Assembly: GCA_030587525.1 (NCBI GenBank)
Contig: JAUQYW010000463.1
Span: 1-22,308, forward strand
From: Candidatus Sigynarchaeota archaeon
GTDB taxonomy: Archaea; Asgardarchaeota; Lokiarchaeia; Sigynarchaeales; Sigynarchaeaceae
Reading direction: 5' to 3'
DNA length: 22,308 nucleotides
Below the pieces are notes generated by a model. The model was not told where the DNA came from, searched no databases, and saw only the letters and a program-made list of their open reading frames with translations. Position 1 is the first letter of the stretch. Each line of letters begins with the position of its first letter. Below, one piece after another: positions 1 through 8,911 of this stretch. The position numbers and the translations under genes are program-made.

Positions 1-83
1 ATTTGAACCAACGCGAGCAAAATCGCGAGGAATATCAAGTATTTTTTCGATCTTGTTCGTGGCAAGTTTACCTCGCTTGTCAT
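1..83 (-). CDS. Start of a membrane or secreted protein, cut by the window edge
   Basis: An ATG on the minus strand at 83 opens a frame that stays open to the window edge (27 codons visible). The peptide starts MTSEVNLPRTRSKKY and continues into a hydrophobic stretch (LIFLAILLALV) preceded by Arg/Lys residues, which is a typical signal anchor or signal peptide with positive residues on the cytoplasmic side. A TATA-like element (cttttatag on the minus strand, 106-114) lies about 27 nt upstream, as expected for a leaderless archaeal transcript. It is divergent from the glycerol-3-phosphate dehydrogenase gene. The function cannot be read from this fragment. A competing plus-strand frame at 3-203 has no promoter and no recognisable domain, so I prefer the minus-strand reading. 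Confidence 0.6.
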   Translation of the reverse strand, partial: MTSEVNLPRTRSKKYLIFLAILLALVQ

Positions 84-105
84 GGGTGTAGATCTCCCCC
101 GTCTG

Positions 106-114
106 CTATAAAAG
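106..114 (-). promoter_or_regulatory. TATA-like promoter for the minus-strand partial gene
   Basis: Minus-strand sequence cttttatag is centred about 27 nt before the ATG at 83. The spacing fits an archaeal TATA box driving a leaderless mRNA. Confidence 0.5.
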
Positions 115-150
115 AATTATGGAAACGGGGGTTTGACGGGAATGGCGCAA

Positions 151-161
151 GTTATATTATA
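151..161 (+). promoter_or_regulatory. TATA-like promoter for the glycerol-3-phosphate dehydrogenase operon
   Basis: gttatattata is an AT-rich element in a less AT-rich surround. The start would fall near 181-185, leaving a leader of about 15-28 nt before the GTG (200) or ATG (209). Confidence 0.45.
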
Positions 162-199
162 GCACTAAGCGAAAGTAGTGAATGTAAAAACATATACAA

Positions 200-1960
200 G
201 TGAATCCCATGTCCGAGAATTCGAACGAGAAAATTGAATCCATCGATTTTTCCAGCATCAAGCGGGAAAGTATGCTGGCCAAGCTCAAGTCGGAAGAATT
301 TGACCTGCTGGTCATCGGGGGTGGCGTGACCGGGGCTGGCATCGCCCGTGACGCGACGGCGCGCGGTCTCAGCGTGGCACTCGTCGACAAGAACGACTTT
401 GCTTTTGGGACATCCAGCCGGTCGTCGAAAATGGCCCATGGGGGCTTCAGGTACTTGAAATCGATGGAATTCAAGCTCGTCAAGGAATCCGAAGCCGAGC
501 GAAACTGGTTGCGAGGCGCGTTGCCGCACCTTGTGCGCCCCTTGATGATGTTCGTCCCCTCTTTCGATGGCGACACGCTGACGATGGGGTCCCTGAAGCT
601 TGGTATATTCTTTTACAACTATCTAGACAAGGGGAAAAACTACAAGAAACATTTCGCCATCAAGGACCCTGCAAAAATCGGGAGCATCGAACCCACGCTT
701 GAACTGAAAGGATTGCAAGGATCCGTGGTCTTATACGACACGAATGTCGACGATGCTCGGCTCACGATCGAAACGGTAAAGGAGGCAGTTCTCACGGGGC
801 GATGCGTAGCTCTTAACTATGTGAAGGTCGATAAACTGGAACACGATGCCACGGGAAAGTGCTCGGGTGCATTGGTAGTTGATCAAGAGGCCAAGGGGGA
901 CCCGTTTCTCGTCAAGGCCAAGATCGTGGTTAACGCGACAGGTATCTGGACCGACGAGGTTATGCAAAAAAAACCCGCGGGATACCCGGACAAGGTCATC
1001 CGCCCCACGAAAGGCGTGCACATCGCGTTCAAGCACGAAGACATTCCCATCAATAACGCGTTCGGCATCAACTCCAAGATCGACGGCCGCTTTTTCTTCG
1101 TGCTCCGGCGGGAAAATTATGTTCTCATCGGCACCACGGACACGGATTTCAAGGAAAATCCCGATGAACCCGTGTGCACGGAGAAAGATGCCGAATACTT
1201 GCTGACAACCGTCCGCTTGAGGTTTCCGAACGCAAACGTTTCGTATGATCGGATGCTCGGTTGCTACGCGGGCGTGCGACCGCTCGCAGTCAAGAAAGCA
1301 AAGGAAGGAGAGGAGTCGGAAAGCGCGGTCTCCCGCGATCACGAGATCATCCGCGCCGATGACGACCTGGTTTCCATCTGTGGCGGGAAACTGACGACAT
1401 TCCGCGCCATGGCCGAGGATCTCATGCTGAAAGAGGTCCTGCCTCTTGCCAAGGTAAAAATCCCGGGAAAAACCTTCGATGGCAAGAAAAACATCGTCCG
1501 AAAGAACTACTTGATCGGCATGAAGCGGGACGAGTGGGATGCAAGCGATATCGTGAAAGAATTCAAGGAAAAGAAACTCCTCGACGACGAGCAACTCAGC
1601 AACATTTTCAAGGAATACGGGCGGGGTGGTATGGTCGTCCTTCAATACGCGAAGGACGACAAGAAAATGCTGGAACGCGTCGTTCCTGACGAAGATACAC
1701 GCTATGCACCTTGGATCATGGCAGAAATCAAGTACACGATATTGCACGACGCGCCGGTGCACCTGGTTGACATCCTTGCAAGGCGGCTGGAATTCCAATG
1801 GACCGTGCACCCGTCCAAGCAGCCGGCAGCGGCGCGGAAGGTCGCTGCTCTCGCAAGCGCGATGCTCGGATGGAACAGCGCCCGGAGCAGCGATGAAGTC
1901 AAGCAGTACTTGGCATACGAGAAAAAAAACGCCTTCTTCTACAGCAAGCCTCTCGAGTGA
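200..1960 (+). CDS. glpD: FAD-dependent glycerol-3-phosphate dehydrogenase
   Basis: The protein oxidises sn-glycerol 3-phosphate to dihydroxyacetone phosphate, passing electrons through FAD to a membrane acceptor. The 586-residue product has an N-terminal Rossmann dinucleotide motif at about residues 38-47 (VIGGGVTGAG) and an acidic residue at the end of beta-2 (VDKND). It also has the GlpD/GlpA family signature GTSSRSSKMAHGGFRYL (70-86) and a GGKLTTFR motif near 395-402. A C-terminal alpha-helical domain follows (about 430-586). Length fits GlpD-type enzymes (about 500-590). The start is either GTG at 200 or ATG at 209; the ATG is equally credible. The next gene begins at the base after the TGA, so the two are co-translated. 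Archaeal lipids use glycerol-1-phosphate, so this enzyme probably serves glycerol catabolism; no glycerol kinase lies in the window. Confidence 0.93.
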   Translation: MNPMSENSNEKIESIDFSSIKRESMLAKLKSEEFDLLVIGGGVTGAGIARDATARGLSVALVDKNDFAFGTSSRSSKMAHGGFRYLKSMEFKLVKESEAERNWLRGALPHLVRPLMMFVPSFDGDTLTMGSLKLGIFFYNYLDKGKNYKKHFAIKDPAKIGSIEPTLELKGLQGSVVLYDTNVDDARLTIETVKEAVLTGRCVALNYVKVDKLEHDATGKCSGALVVDQEAKGDPFLVKAKIVVNATGIWTDEVMQKKPAGYPDKVIRPTKGVHIAFKHEDIPINNAFGINSKIDGRFFFVLRRENYVLIGTTDTDFKENPDEPVCTEKDAEYLLTTVRLRFPNANVSYDRMLGCYAGVRPLAVKKAKEGEESESAVSRDHEIIRADDDLVSICGGKLTTFRAMAEDLMLKEVLPLAKVKIPGKTFDGKKNIVRKNYLIGMKRDEWDASDIVKEFKEKKLLDDEQLSNIFKEYGRGGMVVLQYAKDDKKMLERVVPDEDTRYAPWIMAEIKYTILHDAPVHLVDILARRLEFQWTVHPSKQPAAARKVAALASAMLGWNSARSSDEVKQYLAYEKKNAFFYSKPLE

Positions 1961-3946
1961 ATGGTGGCATTCGTGCGGAAGGAAGCCCGGAAAATTCTCG
2001 CATTAACAGCGATTTATCTTGCTTTTTTCATCCCTACCGTGCTCGTTGCCACGCACGGCACGAATCTCGCCGCAGCCTACTATCAAGGATACACGATCAA
2101 CACGCACGGCGTGCGAACCTTCGATGGCTATTATTTCGAGTTTTTCACGGTCATGCGGGACAACATCACGACCGTGACCGATCATTCCATCCCGCTCGTC
2201 ATCATGTTCCACGGCCTTGGCGGTGGCAAGGAGGAAATCCTGGACCATGCAATGGATTTCGCGTTGAATGGTTACTTTGTCGTGGTTCCCGACGTGCGCG
2301 GCCACGGGAGCCACGAGGGGGGCATCCGCCTTGATGTCGAGTGGCGCGACGCGGTGCAAGCCGTCGACTTCGTTTTCAACTCGAGTTCGTATCCCATGAT
2401 CAACACGAGCACGTACGGTACATGGGGGCATTCTCATGGCGCGTTCATGTCCGTGATGACCGCGATCCACGACCCGCGGGTATCGGCGTGCGTTGCATCG
2501 TGCGGCGCCTACAACACGACGGAGTTGATTCGGTATCAAGATTCCAGGCTGTACATCATCGGCACATCGTATGATGTGACTAATCCCGAGGAGATCCGGA
2601 TTAGATCCCCCATCGAGCTCGCGAGCCCGACAAACCCGAGGAATCTGCGATTGTTCGCCGGCGACTCGGATGACAATGTTCCGTACTTTCACTCGTTGCA
2701 ATTCAACGCGACCGTAAACCCGTACGGCAACCGCACCGATTACGAATTCCTTGTCTATCCCGGTGAGGGGCACGGCGTCGGTTACAAGATCGAGACCCTG
2801 CGAAAAGCCATGACGTGGTACGACAAGTACTTGAAAGGCATCGTGTCCAATGAAACAACAATCCCGCTGTTCTCGGCGCCGTTCTCGAAGAACGGTATTG
2901 GCAAGGCTTTCGAACTGGTATTCTGGCTTACCATCGCCGGCTTCGTGCCGCTGGTGTTCTTGATCGAAGCGTGCGTCGTGGCCGCGTGGAACGCGTTCGT
3001 GTCGAAAAAATGGACTGGCAAGAAGGATAACCTGCTCGTCTCGGCAGATTACGCGGCACGGATCAAGACAGCCAGTAAGGACCCCGGAACAGTTCAACGA
3101 TCGGCGCTTGCCGGGGCCGGCAAGCTAGCACTCATTATCATCTGCACGTGGCTCATCATCTCGTTGATTTCGGGGGCTGCCATCGCGAACATGCTTTTTT
3201 CCCGCATCCTCGCGTTTTTCGGCATCCCTTTCGTCGGGTTACTAGTTTATGCTATTATTCACGATGCGAGGATCAAATCGGCAAATCATCCACGCATCTT
3301 CCGGGGCCTGGATCACGCCGTTTTCACGTCTAACGACTTTACAAAGGACATGGTCCTGGCGGCCGTCAATGTTATACCGGCGTGGATCATCCAGACACAA
3401 GTTTATAACATAGTCGCTGCGCGGTCATTCGTCAGCGTGACTTTGATCGGGAATTTTTGGGCTGCGTACCCGTGGATTCCAGTATCCGGCGGCATGCTGG
3501 GCATGCTCGCGTTGTTCATCGTCGCCGTGTTCGTCATGGCCGCGGCGTTCCGTGGCACGTTTACTGCGATGTCCCGGGCTACGATGCCCCGGGGGGAATT
3601 CGGCAACACGGCGGCGATGTTTCCAGGCACCAAGCGCGATCGAAATATTCGCCGGTTTTTTGCATGGTTTGGCCAAATGATACTGCACGCCTTGTTCGTG
3701 GCGGCAATCGTTATGGGTGGATCGTATTTTTTCCTCTTGCTGGCACCTAGCCCGCGCGTCACGGATATCGATTTCTACATCCAATTAAACCCCTTGATGA
3801 CGCTCGCCTTTGCCCTCGTCGCCATCGTGTGCATGGTCATCCAGCAAGTGCTGGAAAAGCTGTTACGGTCGTTCAGCAAGAGCGTCTTGATCACGGCGCT
3901 TGTGTTGCTAGGCTTTTTTATGAGCATAGCGCCACGACCCTGGTAA
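1961..3946 (+). CDS. Alpha/beta hydrolase fused to a polytopic membrane domain
   Basis: A 661-residue protein with an N-terminal membrane segment (about 11-30), an alpha/beta hydrolase domain (about 75-295) and a C-terminal region with roughly six to eight hydrophobic helices (about 315-655). The hydrolase fold resembles dienelactone hydrolase/S9 peptidase-like enzymes. It has an HGLGGG oxyanion region (84-89) and the nucleophile elbow GHSHG with Ser158. The acid is probably Asp237 in GDSDDNVP, and His271 in GEGHG completes the triad. The hydrolase domain probably faces outside: it follows one signal-anchor helix and contains several N-x-S/T sequons. The substrate is unknown; esters or peptides are both possible. 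The gene starts directly after the dehydrogenase stop, so release of a glycerol-containing substrate is a possible link, but that is inference. Confidence 0.85.
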   Translation: MVAFVRKEARKILALTAIYLAFFIPTVLVATHGTNLAAAYYQGYTINTHGVRTFDGYYFEFFTVMRDNITTVTDHSIPLVIMFHGLGGGKEEILDHAMDFALNGYFVVVPDVRGHGSHEGGIRLDVEWRDAVQAVDFVFNSSSYPMINTSTYGTWGHSHGAFMSVMTAIHDPRVSACVASCGAYNTTELIRYQDSRLYIIGTSYDVTNPEEIRIRSPIELASPTNPRNLRLFAGDSDDNVPYFHSLQFNATVNPYGNRTDYEFLVYPGEGHGVGYKIETLRKAMTWYDKYLKGIVSNETTIPLFSAPFSKNGIGKAFELVFWLTIAGFVPLVFLIEACVVAAWNAFVSKKWTGKKDNLLVSADYAARIKTASKDPGTVQRSALAGAGKLALIIICTWLIISLISGAAIANMLFSRILAFFGIPFVGLLVYAIIHDARIKSANHPRIFRGLDHAVFTSNDFTKDMVLAAVNVIPAWIIQTQVYNIVAARSFVSVTLIGNFWAAYPWIPVSGGMLGMLALFIVAVFVMAAAFRGTFTAMSRATMPRGEFGNTAAMFPGTKRDRNIRRFFAWFGQMILHALFVAAIVMGGSYFFLLLAPSPRVTDIDFYIQLNPLMTLAFALVAIVCMVIQQVLEKLLRSFSKSVLITALVLLGFFMSIAPRPW

Positions 3947-3960
3947 TCTAAAGGGAAAGG

Positions 3961-3968
3961 TTATTTAT
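3961..3968 (+). promoter_or_regulatory. TATA-like promoter for the zinc-ribbon/MFS operon
   Basis: ttatttat, preceded by purine-rich aagggaaagg (BRE-like), lies about 45 nt before the ATG at 4010. It predicts a leader of about 20-25 nt. Confidence 0.4.
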
Positions 3969-4009
3969 CGCACACGGGTCAATGATCATGGAACGCGAGG
4001 CGACAATCC

Positions 4010-4321
4010 ATGCTATACCAAGATTTAACGATGTACATTATTTGGGGCGCAGTTGCAGTCGTCGCGATCATCGTTTTGCGCGTTATATTCTTTATCCTCG
4101 ATAACGTGAAGAAGAAATCAAAGAAAGAAGTAATTCAAGAATCCTTCAAGGGGTTACCGCCATCAAACCTCGCGGCCGCTACGGGCGCCGTACAACCGAA
4201 GAGTACGACGACTAAACCGGCCAAAAAAGCCGCTATCGTTTTTTGCGGGGCTTGTGGGTGGAAAGGCACGACGGAAGACGAGTTTTGCGGTAGTTGCGGC
4301 GCGAAAATGCCGAAATCGTGA
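4010..4321 (+). CDS. Membrane-anchored zinc-ribbon protein
   Basis: A 103-residue protein. Residues about 8-31 form one transmembrane helix (WGAVAVVAIIVLRVIFFIL), followed by a Lys-rich stretch and a low-complexity Ala/Pro/Thr/Lys linker. It ends in a C-terminal zinc ribbon with two knuckles, CGAC and CGSC, spaced as in short archaeal zinc ribbons. The positive residues after the helix suggest the ribbon is cytoplasmic. Its partner may be the MFS transporter, whose ATG is only 4 nt after this stop. No specific family is recognisable; its role could be structural or regulatory. Confidence 0.75.
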   Translation: MLYQDLTMYIIWGAVAVVAIIVLRVIFFILDNVKKKSKKEVIQESFKGLPPSNLAAATGAVQPKSTTTKPAKKAAIVFCGACGWKGTTEDEFCGSCGAKMPKS

Positions 4322-4325
4322 TGCG

Positions 4326-5570
4326 ATGCGACGATTATTCGTTTTTTACACGAGTTATTTCTTGGTCTTGTTTGCGAGGGCAGTAATCTTTCCCTATTTA
4401 CCTCTTTCATTGATGAAATACACAAATGCATCGATGTTCATCGTCGGGATGAACTACGCGATGCCTTATATAGGCCAGTTAACGACAATGGTCTATTTCG
4501 GAAAACAGCTCGACAAGAGCTCGACGTGGAGGGGATACCATGGCTTGACGATCATTGGCTATGCCGCGATGACCGTCCAGTTCGTGCTGTTCTATGTCAT
4601 GAGCACCGGCAATCCAGACGCGATCTTGTTCTTGATCGTGTCCGTCATCTGCAACTTGTTCGCGACGGCGTATATGCCCGCCATCAAGAAGTTCGCGTCG
4701 GTCATTTCTGCCACGGGCAAGCAAGGTACCGCGTTGTCGCGCGTCGGCATTGTGGAATCCGTGTCGTTTGCCAGCGGCTGCCTGGTAGGGATCCCCCTTA
4801 TCGGGCTCGCGGGGATCAACGTGCTCTTTTTCATCGCCGGGATTGCGTCGATCTGCGGCATCTGTTTGCTGCTGGTTACCCGGCCATATAGGTTGGTCGC
4901 GGAAATGCCACCGGCCATTTTAATACATGAACATTCGGGTGCCAGCAACGACATCACGGTCATTCAAAAGAAGGAACCAAGGATATTCTTCCATTTCAAG
5001 GAGATCTTTGTCCTTCTTGTCGCGTTGAACGTGTCGATCGGGTTATTTTTCCCGTTTTTTTCTCCTTATATGGAAAGCTTGCATGCCGACGTGGCACTCA
5101 TCGGCGCGAGCCAAGCTGCAGCGAGCATTTTAGGGGCCTTGCTTTACAAGGTCTTCGGGTTCCTTCTTGACAAGAACCATCCCCATTTCACTCTATTATA
5201 TGGGCCTCTCGGTTACATCGTCGTGTTCGTGATCTTTTTATTCACGGTCGACCCGGTCGTGGCATTCATCAGCTGGGCGATCCCAGTCTATCCGTATTTT
5301 CTGGGTGCCAATTACATCGTCGCGAAGACCACGCCGATCGAACGCCAGGGAAAAGGCTTCTCGACCGCGTCCCTCGCGCAGACTCTCGGCATCACAATCG
5401 GGTCGGTCGCGGGCGGCGTGTTGCTGTCGCTGCCGGCGTTCACGTTCACGTCGATCATCTTGCTCGTGCTAATCGGTCTCGCCGCGTCGTTCGGGATCTT
5501 TGCACGCGCGTGGGTATCCCGGAACGCTCGCTTTAGAGAATCCGAGCAAGAGAAAGTGCAAAGCGAATGA
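4326..5570 (+). CDS. MFS-type 12-TM transporter
   Basis: A 414-residue polytopic protein with about 12 hydrophobic helices in a 6+6 pattern. A charged loop of about 45 residues (near 190-235) separates the halves, as in the major facilitator superfamily. The loop after helix 2 (FGKQLDK) resembles a degenerate MFS motif A. The frame is open upstream to 4254, but that region overlaps the zinc-ribbon gene. The ATG at 4326 begins MRRLFVFYTSYF, placing basic residues before helix 1, so I choose it. Spacing to the upstream stop (4 nt) implies coupling. Substrate specificity cannot be read from the sequence; efflux or sugar/anion transport are all open. Confidence 0.85.
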   Translation: MRRLFVFYTSYFLVLFARAVIFPYLPLSLMKYTNASMFIVGMNYAMPYIGQLTTMVYFGKQLDKSSTWRGYHGLTIIGYAAMTVQFVLFYVMSTGNPDAILFLIVSVICNLFATAYMPAIKKFASVISATGKQGTALSRVGIVESVSFASGCLVGIPLIGLAGINVLFFIAGIASICGICLLLVTRPYRLVAEMPPAILIHEHSGASNDITVIQKKEPRIFFHFKEIFVLLVALNVSIGLFFPFFSPYMESLHADVALIGASQAAASILGALLYKVFGFLLDKNHPHFTLLYGPLGYIVVFVIFLFTVDPVVAFISWAIPVYPYFLGANYIVAKTTPIERQGKGFSTASLAQTLGITIGSVAGGVLLSLPAFTFTSIILLVLIGLAASFGIFARAWVSRNARFRESEQEKVQSE

Positions 5571-5576
5571 AATGAG

Positions 5577-5583
5577 AAAAAAA
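5577..5583 (-). terminator. T-run terminator for the PHP gene pair
   Basis: A7 on the plus strand reads as T7 on the minus strand, 13 nt beyond the stop of the minus-strand gene ending at 5596. This fits archaeal oligo-T termination. There is no hairpin of note. Confidence 0.45.
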
Positions 5584-5595
5584 GGTGAAGGCATA

Positions 5596-7245
5596 TCACT
5601 TTTTACGGGGTTTCATCTTGAATAGATCGAAGGCTTTCCCTTGCTTCACGATGATGGCGCGTTCCATCGCCGCCAGGTCCATAGACTTGATGCGGAACAG
5701 GAACGCGGCAGCGCACGCGAATGCGATGCAAGACCAGACCAGCCACGAGGCCCTTTGCCCGGCATCGATGCTGAAGAAGTAATTCGCGACCACGTTGAAT
5801 GCCGACAGGGCATATCCCGGGAAGGGAACGACCTCATTGAGGTACGAGACGACCACGACCTGATGCTCGTTTTTCTTGAGCTCCGTGAAGATTTGAGCGA
5901 GGTTCGCCGGATTCGCCACCTTGAGCTTCACGAAGCAGAACATGTCATAACCGAAATGAATGTCCGAACCACCCATGCACGCCAAGTGGTGATCGATGCA
6001 AAAATTGCGGATAGTATCCCCTTGATACAAGTTTTCGTTCATGATCTCGAACCCGTCCACGCCCCAGCCCTGCAGCGCCTCGAGCGTGTAGGGTTGTTCC
6101 GCCCATTCACCACCATAGTGGTTCACGGTGATGAACCCGCTGTTGTTTTTCACGTCCTGGATGACCTGGCTCACGTTCATGAACTTGATGTACGGCACGC
6201 TTGGATTTGCCTCATCCTCCGGGGCGTAGACTTGGCTCAGGCCAAAAATGTTCATGTGGATATCGATGTCCTGGCGCGTGTATTCTTGGGCCTGGATGAC
6301 AGTGAAATTCAAGTGATTTCGTTCCACGTAATCCCTTGCAATTTCATAGCCGCGCTGGTTCTCGTGATCCGTGAACGCCGCGCCTTGAATTCCTTGGCTG
6401 ATATACCAGTCAACGCGGGCTTCCGGCGAGATGCTGCCATCGCTGTAAAACGTGTGTGCATGGAAGTCAAACAAGTACTCGTCCGCGCCCAGCGATGCGT
6501 TGAAATGCTGGTTCGGCAGGGGTATGCTGATGCATGCGAAGCCCACCAGGACGAATGCGACGAATATCGTCGACCCGTAGTGGACTTCCCGCCACGCGAC
6601 GTTGCTCCTCTTTTGCGGTTTCGTGTGCCGCGGAAGCGCGTGGGTGATCCTGAAACGCAACTTCGGGTGAAGGAGCGTGACGAGGTTATACCCCACCTTC
6701 ACGGCGAACATGATGCAGCACATCCATGCACTAATCAAGATCAATCCCATGAACGTGTTGTTCGTAAACAAGAAACCATAAACCAGCGAGCCGATGCCCA
6801 TGATCGATACCAGGATGCATAAGATGACCCCCGCATACCGCGTGAAAAAGTTGATGGAATTGCGGGCATGTTCCAGCACGATTTCGGCTTTCTTGTTGTC
6901 TTTCAGCGGGTGCTTTTCCATCCAGACAGAAATGATACGCGTACCGATATACATGATGGCAAAGACGATCAGCGCCGAGGGAAAGGTCGCGCCAACCGTG
7001 AAGGTAAATGCCACGAACGGTTCCAGCAAGTACCGTTCAAGCGGGAGCGATGACGAGTATTGGCTCGTCACGTCCACCTGGTTCAGCGCGTCGTAAAACG
7101 TGGGTGACCTCGTGAAAAAAGCGCCCGATATGAGCAAGAAACCGGTCCAGGCAAAGAATACGACCAGCATCACCGCGAATAGCGGGTTATGCTTCAAGAA
7201 GTTTCCAATTTTCGTGATCTGCAATGCAATTTTCGATTGTGTCAT
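5596..7245 (-). CDS. Membrane PHP-domain phosphoesterase-like protein (second copy)
   Basis: A 549-residue protein with hydrophobic helices in residues about 22-245, a PHP domain (about 258-455) and a final hydrophobic helix near 515-535. PHP metal ligands are visible: HAH (262-264), TDHE (292-295), Glu321, His330, His376 and GSDIH (426-430). The PHP superfamily includes metal-dependent phosphoesterases such as histidinol phosphatase and polymerase-associated phosphatases. Fusion to a multi-helix membrane region suggests a surface or membrane-linked hydrolase, but the substrate is unknown. It lies 9 nt after the stop of a paralog with the same layout, with AAGGT upstream of its ATG. The pair therefore looks like one tandem-duplicated operon. 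Confidence 0.85.
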   Translation of the reverse strand: MTQSKIALQITKIGNFLKHNPLFAVMLVVFFAWTGFLLISGAFFTRSPTFYDALNQVDVTSQYSSSLPLERYLLEPFVAFTFTVGATFPSALIVFAIMYIGTRIISVWMEKHPLKDNKKAEIVLEHARNSINFFTRYAGVILCILVSIMGIGSLVYGFLFTNNTFMGLILISAWMCCIMFAVKVGYNLVTLLHPKLRFRITHALPRHTKPQKRSNVAWREVHYGSTIFVAFVLVGFACISIPLPNQHFNASLGADEYLFDFHAHTFYSDGSISPEARVDWYISQGIQGAAFTDHENQRGYEIARDYVERNHLNFTVIQAQEYTRQDIDIHMNIFGLSQVYAPEDEANPSVPYIKFMNVSQVIQDVKNNSGFITVNHYGGEWAEQPYTLEALQGWGVDGFEIMNENLYQGDTIRNFCIDHHLACMGGSDIHFGYDMFCFVKLKVANPANLAQIFTELKKNEHQVVVVSYLNEVVPFPGYALSAFNVVANYFFSIDAGQRASWLVWSCIAFACAAAFLFRIKSMDLAAMERAIIVKQGKAFDLFKMKPRKK

Positions 7246-7254
7246 GGTTTTACC

Positions 7255-8889
7255 TTATGGTTTTCGATGTATTTTTATGATCTTGAACATCCAGCAGCGT
7301 TTCCGCGGGTCGGGGACGAGCTTGCTTGCCATGCTTTCATAGTCAGTGCGTTTCACGCGGATGACGAGCATGGCGAGTATCGCGTACGCGGCACACGACC
7401 ACGCGATCCACGATGCGGTCATACCCGTATCCATGCTGCCGAAGTAGTCGATGAGCATTTCCAGGGTGTTCCACGTGGTTCCCGGCAGGTCCACGATGTC
7501 GTTCGTGAGCTGGATCTGGACGACCTGGTGCGTGTTATCCTTGAGCCGGGTAAATAATTCGGTGATGTTCGACGGGTCGTTCAAGTTGATTCTCACGAAC
7601 GATTTCAAGTCGCCATTCTCGTGCTCGTCGGAACCCGCGATGCACGCGATGTGATGGTCGATGCAAAATTGCCGGATAGGAAAGAAATGAACGTTGCTCA
7701 CGAGCTCGAACCCGTCCACTCCCCAATCGAACAACGTCTCGAGGGGATATTCCCAGCCACCATCGTGATTGGTGATGACGAAACCACCCTTGTTATGCAC
7801 GTCGTGTATCATGTCGCTGACGTTTAAATACAAGATTTCCGGCCATCCCGGACTATAATTGCTTTCCGGGGCATATTGTTGAGAAAGGCCAAAGATGTTG
7901 AGGTGGATGCCACTGGCTACCGTGAATTCCTCGCCGGGGATGACCGTGAAATTCAGGTGATTCCGCTGCACGTAATCTATCGCGATTTGCACGCCACGAT
8001 TGTTGTCGTGGTCGGTAATCGCGGCACCACGTATTCCATTCCGGATGCACCAGTCGACACGGCCTTCGGGGGATAAAGAGCCGTCACTGTACCAGGTATG
8101 CATATGAAAATCGAACAGGTATTCGTTTGGACCGAGCGACTGCGCGACGATGCGATGCGTTGGTAACGGCATAGCTTCGATGAAATAGACCAAGACCACG
8201 AACATCACGAATACACTCACGAGATAACGGGGTTCACGTGCCATGACATCGGGTACCTTGTGCGCCCAATACTTTAACGAGGAATGGGGAAAGTTTTTCC
8301 AGGTTTTTCTCACGCCGACCCGGAATTTCAATTTCGGGTGTAGCAACGTGGCCACATTGTACACGATCTTCACGGCGAGAAAGAACGTGAGAGACCACAC
8401 TAGAACTTCCAGTATCCCATTGAAGTAATTGTTGAGGAATTGGAAGCCCCGGAGGCCGAGTCCCGTGCCCGCGACCACCAGCCCAATGCCTACGCTGAGA
8501 AACACGTATTTCCAGAAAAAATTGACCACGTTGCGAACGTGATCCATGATGATTTCCTTTTTCTTGTTGCCCTTGAGGACTAGCTTGTCAACGATGGCGA
8601 AGCTGATGCGACCGATCACTAAGAGGGGGATAAACAAGTAGATGGCCTTTATCGGGTCGATCGCAATGATGTTGATGAGGGCGAAGATCGGTTCGAGGAT
8701 ATACCTCCCGATCGGAAGCTCCGACGTGTATTGGTCAGAAACGTCGGTCTGTCCGAGATAATCATAAAATACGGGGGATCGGCTCGACATCTCGTGCATT
8801 ATCACGAGGAATAGCACCCATGCCGCGACCAGCGAGCCGCCAATGATGAGCACCGCGTTCTTTCCCGGGATTCGCCGCGATCGTGTCAT
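7255..8889 (-). CDS. Membrane PHP-domain phosphoesterase-like protein (first copy)
   Basis: A 544-residue paralog of the downstream gene, collinear over its whole length. Shared stretches include FDFH-H, YSDGS-SPE-RVDW, DYV-RNHLNFTVI and NIFGLSQ-YAPE. It has N-terminal helices (about 13-32, 78-100, 125-180, 222-240), then a PHP domain with HMH (262-264), TDHD (292-295), Glu321, His329, His375 and GSDEH (419-423), and a last helix (about 492-511). All expected metal ligands appear intact, so a hydrolytic activity is likely. The substrate is not recognisable. A TATA-like element at 8912-8928 gives spacing for a leaderless mRNA starting at its ATG. It is first in the two-gene operon. Confidence 0.85.
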   Translation of the reverse strand: MTRSRRIPGKNAVLIIGGSLVAAWVLFLVIMHEMSSRSPVFYDYLGQTDVSDQYTSELPIGRYILEPIFALINIIAIDPIKAIYLFIPLLVIGRISFAIVDKLVLKGNKKKEIIMDHVRNVVNFFWKYVFLSVGIGLVVAGTGLGLRGFQFLNNYFNGILEVLVWSLTFFLAVKIVYNVATLLHPKLKFRVGVRKTWKNFPHSSLKYWAHKVPDVMAREPRYLVSVFVMFVVLVYFIEAMPLPTHRIVAQSLGPNEYLFDFHMHTWYSDGSLSPEGRVDWCIRNGIRGAAITDHDNNRGVQIAIDYVQRNHLNFTVIPGEEFTVASGIHLNIFGLSQQYAPESNYSPGWPEILYLNVSDMIHDVHNKGGFVITNHDGGWEYPLETLFDWGVDGFELVSNVHFFPIRQFCIDHHIACIAGSDEHENGDLKSFVRINLNDPSNITELFTRLKDNTHQVVQIQLTNDIVDLPGTTWNTLEMLIDYFGSMDTGMTASWIAWSCAAYAILAMLVIRVKRTDYESMASKLVPDPRKRCWMFKIIKIHRKP

Positions 8890-8911
8890 GGGTGCATTTC
8901 ATTACGTGAAC

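Noticed and set aside
3..203. 66-codon plus-strand frame at the left edge
   Set aside because: No promoter or ribosome binding site, no recognisable domain, and it covers the divergent promoter region and the start of a better-supported minus-strand gene.
4254..4325. 24-codon upstream extension of the MFS frame
   Set aside because: It overlaps the zinc-ribbon coding end and is basic and non-hydrophobic; the ATG at 4326 places the first helix correctly.
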